Source of the DNA: Sulfurovum sp.
Lineage (GTDB): Bacteria; Campylobacterota; Campylobacteria; Campylobacterales; Sulfurovaceae
Direction of reading: 5' to 3'
Length of the DNA stretch: 64,000 nt
Assembly: GCA_016744875.1 (NCBI GenBank)
Contig: JADGDL010000004.1
Location: forward strand, 1 to 64,000
Under the pieces are notes generated by a model. That model searched no databases. It was not told the DNA's origin and worked only from the letters and a program-made list of their open reading frames with translations. The stretch's first letter is position 1. Each line of letters begins with the position of its first letter. The position numbers and the translations under genes are program-made. Of this stretch, positions 57,636 through 64,000 are shown in pieces.

Positions 57636-58249
57636 ATCTCACATCGCAGGTCATCATAAGTTCAAAGATCGATGAAACGATAGCTTCCCTTGAGGCTTTG
57701 CAAACGACAGAACGTATCGTAAAAATTCTTGAAACAGAGAAAGCATTTTCTGTGGATGATGCCAAGAAGGCTATAGAAAAAGCTTATATGGCCAGTGAAG
57801 AGACAACGGTTATCATTTTAGGTGCAAAAACCTTTTCTCCTATCGTGCAGAACAAGCTTTTAAAAGTCATAGAAGAACCTCCTAAAAATAAAGAGTTCAT
57901 ACTCATTACACATAGTAAATCAACTATACTGGGAACCATTCGTTCCCGTTTGCCTATCAGTGTACGAAGTGAAGAGAAGGAAGAGGAAGTATTAGGTTTA
58001 GACTTGATACAGCTCTCTTTGGAAACAGTGTATGAATTCATACAAACACATAAACGCACAGATGCTAAAGCGATGAAGTTACTCATCGAAGCTATTTCAA
58101 AAGAAGCGATACGCTCACAGAAGTATGATCTGGATGAGAAAACACTTACACTGTTTTCAAATGCTTTTATGGCGTTGGATGTTGGCTCATCACCTCAGTT
58201 TATTTTAAATACAGTGTTATTAAAACTGCTAGCAAGAAAAAAACGATAA
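57632..58249 (+). CDS. holB: DNA polymerase III subunit delta'
   Basis: The clamp-loader stator subunit. The 205-residue protein is the short Campylobacterota form, with VIISSKIDETIASLE at the N-terminus, the central AKTFSPIVQNKLLKVIEEPPKNKEFILIT (the conserved SxNALLKxLEEPP signature) and STILGTIRSRLPI. It lacks Walker A, as expected for delta'. Its start overlaps hobA by 4 bases. Delta is encoded by holA at 22.1 kb. Confidence 0.88.
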   Translation: MNLTSQVIISSKIDETIASLEALQTTERIVKILETEKAFSVDDAKKAIEKAYMASEETTVIILGAKTFSPIVQNKLLKVIEEPPKNKEFILITHSKSTILGTIRSRLPISVRSEEKEEEVLGLDLIQLSLETVYEFIQTHKRTDAKAMKLLIEAISKEAIRSQKYDLDEKTLTLFSNAFMALDVGSSPQFILNTVLLKLLARKKR

Positions 58250-58278
58250 ATACCACGCTATAACTAAGGGAGTATGAT

Positions 58279-59418
58279 ATGCATATTTACAAACTCGGTA
58301 ACATTACAGACAAAAAAGCTGTACTTAAATCACTTGGTGTGGAGAGTGGTGGCATAGGTATCATGGCTAAGAAGATGGAACTTCTCTATTTCTTCATCAA
58401 AGATCTTAAAACGCCTGCTGCAAACATTCTGAAACAAGATGCTTTGAGTATAGGTGCCGATCTTGCCGTACCCAGTGGCGTGATACTTTGTGAAAAACCT
58501 ACCTATGACTGTATACTCATAGGAACAAGAAAACATATGGAACTACTTTCCAAAAAAGAGTTAGCCCAGCCTTTTGGACTTAAAAAGCTTGCAGGTGAAC
58601 TGAAAAAATTTCTTGCTATCAAGAGTCATTCTACACAAATCATGGGTGTGATCAATGCAAATGATGACAGTTTTTTTGAAGGCAGTAGATTTGTGGCGAA
58701 AGATGCAATCGCTGAAATAAAAAGAATGATAGAAGATGGCGCCGATATTATAGATATTGGTGCTGTCTCTTCCCGACCTAATGCAGATAAAGTGAGCATG
58801 GAAGATGAAATGGTACGCATAAAACCTATATGTGATGCGATCAAGTCTGAAAAACTTTTTGAAAAAGCTGTATTTTCTGTAGATTCAACTACACCTGAAA
58901 TTATAGAATATGCATTAAAAAGTGGTTTTACACTGATCAATGACATTAGTGGTGCAAGTGATGAGACTATTATCAAATTGGCAGTTAGCTATGATGTTAA
59001 ACTTTGCATCATGCATATGCAGGGTACACCACAAACCATGCAAAAAGATCCAAGTTATGAAGATGTTATGGTTGAGGTAAGTGCGTTCTTTGAAGAGCGA
59101 ATTGTTAAGTGTGAAGCATTTGGGATGCAAAGAGAAAATATCATTCTAGATGTAGGTATCGGTTTTGGCAAGACACTTGAACATAATCTCACGCTTATAA
59201 AAAACATGGCACATTTTGGTCTTTTTGGATGTGAAGTACTTGTGGGTGCAAGTAGAAAATCAATGATAGATAAGATCAGTAGATCAACACCAGAAGAGAG
59301 ACTTCCAGGTACACTTGCGATTCATCTAAAAGCTGTGGAAAATGGTGCAAGTATTGTGCGTTGTCATGATGTAAAAGAGCATGTGCAGGCATTCGCTATG
59401 CACGATAAAATGAAATAA
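58279..59418 (+). CDS. folP: Dihydropteroate synthase, with N-terminal extension
   Basis: FolP joins p-aminobenzoate to dihydropterin pyrophosphate. The TIM-barrel part starts at about residue 120 with IMGVINANDDSFFEGSRF (family: MGxxNxTPDSF), then DIGAVSSRPNADKVS, LINDISGASDETI, MHMQGTPQTMQ, LDVGIGFGKTLEHNL and GASRKSMI. At 379 residues it carries an about 115-residue N-terminal extension typical of Campylobacterota, of unclear function. Asn-Asp-Asp replaces the usual Thr-Pro-Asp in the first motif, a variation worth noting. Confidence 0.93.
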   Translation: MHIYKLGNITDKKAVLKSLGVESGGIGIMAKKMELLYFFIKDLKTPAANILKQDALSIGADLAVPSGVILCEKPTYDCILIGTRKHMELLSKKELAQPFGLKKLAGELKKFLAIKSHSTQIMGVINANDDSFFEGSRFVAKDAIAEIKRMIEDGADIIDIGAVSSRPNADKVSMEDEMVRIKPICDAIKSEKLFEKAVFSVDSTTPEIIEYALKSGFTLINDISGASDETIIKLAVSYDVKLCIMHMQGTPQTMQKDPSYEDVMVEVSAFFEERIVKCEAFGMQRENIILDVGIGFGKTLEHNLTLIKNMAHFGLFGCEVLVGASRKSMIDKISRSTPEERLPGTLAIHLKAVENGASIVRCHDVKEHVQAFAMHDKMK

Positions 59419-59443
59419 TTTGAAAAAGAAAGTTAAGTAGTAA

Positions 59444-61390
59444 ATGACAAATGAACAATATTTAGAAAAAATAAAAATACTCAAAAAATGGGCACATGCT
59501 TACTATGTAGAAGACAACCCTGTAGCTACCGATGAAGAGTATGACAAACTGTATCATGAAGTTTTAGATCATGAAACGAAGAACCCCTCCCAAACAGTGG
59601 AAGATTCACCTACGAAGCGTGTAGGTGGTGTGGTACGTGATGAATTCTCTAAAGCTAAGCATATTAAACGTATGTGGAGTATGGAAGATGTATTTACGAC
59701 AGAAGAAGTGCAAGAGTGGTTAGACAGAACAGTGAAAAATGTAGGAGAGTGTACTTACTTCTGTGAGCCTAAATTTGACGGGGCAAGTATGAACTTGCTA
59801 TATGAAAATGGTAAATTGGTTCGCGCTATTACTCGAGGTGATGGTGTAGTAGGTGAAGAAGTGACAGACAACGTACGTACCATACGCTCAGTACCTCTTA
59901 GCATAGACTATACGGAGCAGATAGAGATACGTGGCGAAGTGGTCATACGTAAAGATGATTTTGAAATTATCAACCGTGAGAGAGTCGATGAAAATGAGCA
60001 GCCTTTTGCGAATCCTAGAAATGCTGCAGCAGGAAGTTTGAGACAGTTAGACTCCTCAATAACTGCTAAACGTAGACTTGTTTTTTACCCTTGGGGTCTG
60101 GGTGAAGATTCACTAGCACAATCGATGCTATCTGAAAAGATGGATTTTGTCTATGACTTGGGATTTTTAGAACCTCCCCATGCACAGGAATGTAACTCCA
60201 TTGAAGAGATAGAAGCTTTTTACCATAAACTTATCGCTTTACGTGATGAAATACCTATGATGATGGATGGTATGGTTATCAAAGTTGATGAAGTAAACTT
60301 ACAGGAAGATCTGGGATATACTGTAAAAGTGCCTAAATGGATGTGTGCATATAAGTTCCCTGCTGTAGAAAAAGTGACTAAGGTTAATGCTATTACTCTG
60401 CAAGTAGGACGTACAGGAGTTATTACACCGGTAGCAGAAGTGGAACCCGTAGAGGTAGAGGGTGCCATCATCGCACGTGCTACACTGCATAATTTTGATG
60501 AGATAGAACGTAAAGGTTTAATGGTTGGTGACAGCGTTATATTGATACGTTCTGGTGATGTCATCCCTAAGATCACAAAGGTTTTAGATGACAGACGTAA
60601 TGGCTCTGAAGTAGAGATAGTAAGACCTACAGAATGTCCTACCTGTAATCAAGAAGTATTAGATGAAGGGACACTCATCAAGTGTCAGAATTTGGACTGT
60701 CCGGACAGAGTAGTGAACTCCATCATACACTTTGCAAAAAAAGGATGTATGAACATAGATGGTCTTGGTTCCAAAATAGTAGAGATACTTGTAAAAGAAG
60801 AGAAAATCACTGATATTTTAGGGTTGTACCATCTTGAATTTTCAGATCTAGAAGGGATGGAAGGGTTTAAAGAAAAGCGTATCCAAAATCTGCTTGATGC
60901 TATCGCTGATACAAAAGGTGTACCATTGCATAGACTCATCTCAGCTATGGGCATAGAACACATAGGTGAAGTGGCTGGCAAATCTTTGGCTTTAGAGTTT
61001 GGGCTTGGTATTGTAGATACAACACTAGAACAAATAGTAGCTATAGATGGGATAGGTGAAGAGATGGCAAATTCACTGCTTGAGTTTATGAGAGTGAATT
61101 ACGATTTTGTCTTAAAACTCTTTGAAGAAGTTAATCCTACAGTTGAAGAAAAAATAGAAGCCCATGAAAATCCTTTTAAAGACAAAACAGTAGTATTGAC
61201 AGGAACGATGTCTGTCAGTCGTGGAGTCATTAAAGAGATGCTTGAAAAACTTGGTGCTAAAGTGAGTGGATCTGTGAGTAAAAAGACAGACTTTTTGGTT
61301 TATGGTGAAGATGCTGGTAGTAAGCTGACTAAGGCTGAAGGTTTGGGTGTAAACACATTGACTGAAGATGAAATGCGAGGGTTGATCTAG
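59444..61390 (+). CDS. ligA: NAD-dependent DNA ligase
   Basis: LigA seals nicks in replication and repair. The 648-residue protein has an N-terminal adenylation domain with the active-site Lys in CEPKFDGASMNLLY, the GDGVVGEEVTDNVRTI, TLQVGRTGVITPVAEV and SGDVIPKI motifs, a zinc finger (CPTCNQEV..IKCQNLDC), the HhH region and a C-terminal BRCT domain (about 565-648, VVLTGTMSVSRGVIKEML). It follows folP by 25 bases and precedes the DUF1287 gene by 1 base. Confidence 0.96.
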   Translation: MTNEQYLEKIKILKKWAHAYYVEDNPVATDEEYDKLYHEVLDHETKNPSQTVEDSPTKRVGGVVRDEFSKAKHIKRMWSMEDVFTTEEVQEWLDRTVKNVGECTYFCEPKFDGASMNLLYENGKLVRAITRGDGVVGEEVTDNVRTIRSVPLSIDYTEQIEIRGEVVIRKDDFEIINRERVDENEQPFANPRNAAAGSLRQLDSSITAKRRLVFYPWGLGEDSLAQSMLSEKMDFVYDLGFLEPPHAQECNSIEEIEAFYHKLIALRDEIPMMMDGMVIKVDEVNLQEDLGYTVKVPKWMCAYKFPAVEKVTKVNAITLQVGRTGVITPVAEVEPVEVEGAIIARATLHNFDEIERKGLMVGDSVILIRSGDVIPKITKVLDDRRNGSEVEIVRPTECPTCNQEVLDEGTLIKCQNLDCPDRVVNSIIHFAKKGCMNIDGLGSKIVEILVKEEKITDILGLYHLEFSDLEGMEGFKEKRIQNLLDAIADTKGVPLHRLISAMGIEHIGEVAGKSLALEFGLGIVDTTLEQIVAIDGIGEEMANSLLEFMRVNYDFVLKLFEEVNPTVEEKIEAHENPFKDKTVVLTGTMSVSRGVIKEMLEKLGAKVSGSVSKKTDFLVYGEDAGSKLTKAEGLGVNTLTEDEMRGLI

Positions 61391-61391
61391 A

Positions 61392-61961
61392 ATGAGATAT
61401 AGGCTCAGTCTATTTATAGTATTTTTTTCTGTGTGGCTCTTAGCAGGGGCAAATGACACTTTCATTGAGTCTGCACAGGGACAAGTTGGAAAGACTGTAA
61501 CCTATAACCCTGAGTATCGGTATATCAAATATCCTATGGGAGATATCCCTTTATCAAAAGGGGTTTGTACAGATGTTGTAGTACGGGCATTTCGGGGTGT
61601 AAATATAGACTTGCAAGAGCGTATCTATAAAGATAAAAAGAAGTCTCCTACACGTTATAAAGGTCTTTACTATACTGATAAGCTAGACCCAAACATAGAC
61701 CATCGCAGGGTAAAGAATATTCAAGCGTATCTCTTTTCAAGAGGCTATAGAGTTGAGGATGATTTTAAACCCGGTGATATAGTAGTGTGGAAGCTCAAGG
61801 GCAGGAAAGGTAAAAGCCTCGATCATATAGGTATATGTTCAGATAAAAATAATAGATACGGTGAACCACTCATCATACACAACATTAATTCTGGTGTGAA
61901 AGAGGAAGACGTTTTAAGACGTTATAAGATAGTTGACCACTTTAGGGTCTTTGAAGGATAG
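61392..61961 (+). CDS. Exported DUF1287-family protein
   Basis: A 189-residue protein with a signal peptide (cleavage near LAGAND). The pattern VTYNPEYRYIKYPMGDIP, GVCTDVVVRAFRGVNIDLQ and VEDDFKPGDIVVWKLKG..DHIGICSD matches DUF1287, a cysteine-peptidase-like (NlpC-related) family with Cys in GVCTDV and His in LDHIG. This suggests cell-wall hydrolase activity, which is inferred. It begins directly after ligA and is followed by tlyA after 2 bases. Confidence 0.85.
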   Translation: MRYRLSLFIVFFSVWLLAGANDTFIESAQGQVGKTVTYNPEYRYIKYPMGDIPLSKGVCTDVVVRAFRGVNIDLQERIYKDKKKSPTRYKGLYYTDKLDPNIDHRRVKNIQAYLFSRGYRVEDDFKPGDIVVWKLKGRKGKSLDHIGICSDKNNRYGEPLIIHNINSGVKEEDVLRRYKIVDHFRVFEG

Positions 61962-61963
61962 TA

Positions 61964-62686
61964 ATGAGATTAGATAAATACTTAGTAGATGAGGGTTACT
62001 TCGAAAGTCGTAATCGCGCCAATGATGCGATAAAAGCCGGACATGTTTTGATCGATGGAAAAAAAGCAAAGGCTTCTGCCAAAGTCGATGAAAATACAGT
62101 AGTGGAAGTGGAAGATACGAAGTTTTATGTGAGTCGCGCGGCTAGAAAGTTGGAGAATTTTTTGGCTGAGTATAGCATGGACTTTAAGAACAAAAAAGCA
62201 TTGGATATAGGTTCAAGTACAGGAGGGTTTGCGCAAATTGTACTTGAAAACGGTGTTGCATCACTTTCTTGTGTGGATGTGGGGAAAGATCAGCTTCATA
62301 TCTCGTTACGTGATGAAGAGAAACTCTCCTTACATGAAGAGACGGACATTCGTGATTTTAAAGCTGATGAATCATTCGAACTTATCACCTGTGATGTCTC
62401 ATTTATCTCTATTTTACAGATAATAGATGATATAGACAGATTGGGTACTACCGACACGGATATCGTGATACTCTACAAACCGCAGTTTGAGGTAGGTAAA
62501 GATGTGAAGCGTGACAGCAGAGGTGTAGTGCAAGATGTAGATGCTATTGCTAGACGTAAAGAAGAATTTGAAGCAGAAGCTTTGAAGTTAGGTTGGAATG
62601 AGAAATATCAATCTGAATCTAAAGTACAGGGTAAAGAAGGAAACCAAGAATACCTTTATCATTTTGTAAAAATGGAGAAAAACTAG
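61964..62686 (+). CDS. tlyA: TlyA-type rRNA 2'-O-methyltransferase
   Basis: A 240-residue protein with an N-terminal S4 RNA-binding domain (MRLDKYLVDEGYFESRNRANDAI..GHVLIDGK) and an FtsJ-like methyltransferase domain: ALDIGSSTGGFAQIVLENG (SAM site), CDVSFISI and YKPQFEVGKD. TlyA 2'-O-methylates cytidines in rRNA and affects capreomycin susceptibility. In H. pylori and Campylobacter it is followed by ribF, as here. Confidence 0.93.
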   Translation: MRLDKYLVDEGYFESRNRANDAIKAGHVLIDGKKAKASAKVDENTVVEVEDTKFYVSRAARKLENFLAEYSMDFKNKKALDIGSSTGGFAQIVLENGVASLSCVDVGKDQLHISLRDEEKLSLHEETDIRDFKADESFELITCDVSFISILQIIDDIDRLGTTDTDIVILYKPQFEVGKDVKRDSRGVVQDVDAIARRKEEFEAEALKLGWNEKYQSESKVQGKEGNQEYLYHFVKMEKN

Positions 62687-63499
62687 TTGAAATATAAAAA
62701 CGATATCAAATCTATAGCTATGGGTTCCTTTGACGGTATTCACCTGGCGCATAGAGCACTTATAGATCAGGTAGATGCAGTGCTAATTATAGAACGTAAT
62801 GGAGGGTACCTTACCCCTGGATACAAACGTTCACAATTTACTTCGAAGATATGTTGTTTTTATCACTTTGATAAAATAAAATCCCTTACTCCTGAAGCTT
62901 TTGTAGAGAAGCTTAAAAGTGATTTTCCAGCATTGGAAACCATTGTAGTTGGGTATGACTTTCATTTTGGGAAAAACAAAGCCGGTGATGCCAAAATGTT
63001 AGAAGTGTTATTTGACAATGAGGTGATCGTTGTAGATCAAGTCTCTATAGATGAAATACCTGTACATTCACGGACGATAAAGGGGTATTTACGTGAAGGT
63101 AACATCAAAATGGCAAATAAATTGCTAGGCAGAGTACATCATATAGAAGGTAATGTTGTTTCCGGACAGGGACTGGGTAAAAAAGAGTTGGTAGCCACGA
63201 TCAACTTAAACGTTATACACTATCAGCTTCCTTTAGAGGGTGTGTATGCGACACGTACATGTATAGAAGATGAATGGTTTGATTCTGTAAGTTTCTTAGG
63301 TCATCGTGTGACAACAGATGACTCTTTTGCCGTGGAGACACATATCTTAGGTAAAGAGATAGGTGTAGTCAAGGGAACAGTAAAGTTAGCATTTATAGAC
63401 TTCATTCGTGGAAATCAAAAGTTCGATTCTTTAGAAGTATTGAAGCAACAAATTCATGCTGATATGGTGTGTGCAAAAGAAGTGTTATTAAAAGACTAG
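62687..63499 (+). CDS. ribF: Bifunctional riboflavin kinase/FAD synthetase
   Basis: RibF makes FMN and FAD. The 270-residue protein has the N-terminal nucleotidyltransferase (SIAMGSFDGIHLAHRALID, with the G-x-F-D-G-x-H-x-x-H signature; VVGYDFHFGKNKAGD; PVHSRTIKGYLREGNIKMANKLLGR) and a C-terminal riboflavin kinase-like domain that is shortened and divergent. The start is TTG directly after the tlyA stop. FAD supply matches the flavoprotein at 20.5 kb, but this is housekeeping. Confidence 0.9.
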   Translation: MKYKNDIKSIAMGSFDGIHLAHRALIDQVDAVLIIERNGGYLTPGYKRSQFTSKICCFYHFDKIKSLTPEAFVEKLKSDFPALETIVVGYDFHFGKNKAGDAKMLEVLFDNEVIVVDQVSIDEIPVHSRTIKGYLREGNIKMANKLLGRVHHIEGNVVSGQGLGKKELVATINLNVIHYQLPLEGVYATRTCIEDEWFDSVSFLGHRVTTDDSFAVETHILGKEIGVVKGTVKLAFIDFIRGNQKFDSLEVLKQQIHADMVCAKEVLLKD

Positions 63500-63649
63500 T
63501 ATTTATCATGTAAGTTTCTATAGTTGGTAATGCTATTGTCAATTTCAACAAAAAATACTAAAATTTAATGAAATTCACTACAGGTTTTAGAGAAAAAAAA
63601 CAAAATTGAAAACCTTATAAAATTATATTTATAGCGAGTGTTAGAAATT

Positions 63650-64000
63650 TTAAATGTAGATAATAAAGTTATTTGTACCTTTATTGTATACATAAGATAA
63701 AACATAACCATGTTTGGAGACGATATTCTTAGTGATATAAAGTCCAAGTCCTAAACCTTTTTCACTACCTTCATATTTTCTATTGAAGACCTTGTCAAAA
63801 GAGATATTTCCTAGTTTATCTCCTGATGACTGTACAATAATACGATCCTGTTCGATAATTATCTTTGCACTCTCTTTGCTATATTTCATTGCATTATCTA
63901 TCAAATTTTTAAGTGCTATGGACATAAGCTCATAGTCTGCATCTATCTCTAGATTATAATTGGTTTCAATATCTATGCCGTTAGTTTCATCCAATAACAA
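63650..64000 (-). CDS. C-terminal part of an ArsS-like sensor histidine kinase
   Basis: Only the last 116 residues are inside the window; the gene continues beyond the right edge. The N-box ALKNLIDNAMKYS, the G1-like DKLGNISFDKVF and G2 EKGLGLGLYITKNI identify a histidine-kinase ATP-binding domain. The style (short lid, GLGLYITKNIVSKHG) resembles the acid-responsive ArsS kinases of Campylobacterota, but a general OmpR-class sensor kinase cannot be excluded. The 150-base region between ribF and this stop has weak TAGTATTT/AAATACTA complementarity only. Confidence 0.8.
   Translation of the reverse strand: MLLDETNGIDIETNYNLEIDADYELMSIALKNLIDNAMKYSKESAKIIIEQDRIIVQSSGDKLGNISFDKVFNRKYEGSEKGLGLGLYITKNIVSKHGYVLSYVYNKGTNNFIIYI

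Noticed and set aside
1..64000. tRNA genes, CRISPR arrays, insertion sequences or prophage
   Set aside because: I saw no cloverleaf-like clusters with CCA ends, no regularly spaced direct repeats and no transposase or phage structural proteins.

Overview
The window reads as a chromosomal segment of a Campylobacterota bacterium, most likely a sulfur-oxidising, Sulfurovum- or Sulfurimonas-like marine lineage. Four things point there: the gene order rppH-lysC-hobA-holB-folP, with the Campylobacterota-specific DnaA regulator HobA, matches my memory of the Helicobacter pylori order; the sequence is A+T-rich with strong TATAAT -10 boxes and little -35 signal; MurC, HisG and DprA are short forms; and a flavocytochrome c sulfide dehydrogenase-type flavoprotein is encoded. 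I see no tRNA, rRNA, CRISPR, prophage or insertion sequence. Most genes are housekeeping, with accessory signalling and envelope islands between them.

Layout. 1-3.2 kb: end of a dapC-like aminotransferase, an unknown protein, murC and a DUF481 outer-membrane protein. 3.2-10.2 kb: an envelope export module of two tandem LolA-like periplasmic proteins, a DUF1302 outer-membrane protein and an RND/MMPL exporter. 10.2-18 kb: SGNH esterase, mutS2, a YfgM-like/BamB-like pair, a Xer recombinase that seems to start at ATT, coaX, hisG and a methyltransferase. 18-25 kb: rpsF-ssb-rpsR, a Tat-exported Rieske protein with a Tat-exported sulfide-dehydrogenase flavoprotein, then holA and rnr. 25-38 kb: htpX, an M15-like peptidase, an acyl-ACP thioesterase, a small signalling group (REC-GGDEF, Hpt, NarL-type regulator), NfeD/SPFH, ilvC, a polysaccharide deacetylase-like protein, a DASS transporter, dprA, a repetitive secreted helical protein and a TlpA-like thioredoxin. 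38-51 kb: a GH3 hydrolase, a hybrid kinase, a four-gene surface/cyclic-nucleotide operon (Ig-like/calcium-repeat lipoprotein, TPR-beta-barrel, FecR-domain protein, CHASE2 cyclase) facing an MBL-fold/GAF protein that looks like a class II cyclic-nucleotide phosphodiesterase, ruvX, and a hybrid sensor protein that has lost most of its phosphotransfer residues. 51-64 kb: NlpC/P60 lipoprotein, queA, tatC-tatB, hemW, the rppH-lysC-hobA-holB-folP-ligA run, a DUF1287 protein, tlyA, ribF and the end of an ArsS-like sensor kinase.

Two families of non-coding repeats stand out. One is about 80-130 nt long, starts with a GCGACTAGTCGC-like palindrome and carries two small hairpins whose stems differ between copies but remain paired; copies lie at 16608, 22041 and 55254, with a lone palindrome at 14782. 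The other is a long imperfect inverted repeat of about 100-125 bp directly after the sulfide-dehydrogenase gene and after ilvC, with related arms. In one case of each family the element supplies the last codons of the upstream gene.

Functional links: tatB/tatC could export the two twin-arginine redox proteins. The CHASE2 cyclase and the facing MBL-GAF protein could make and destroy the same second messenger, with the FecR protein and surface lipoprotein pair as possible input or output. All functional statements come from reading motifs by eye; no database search was possible.
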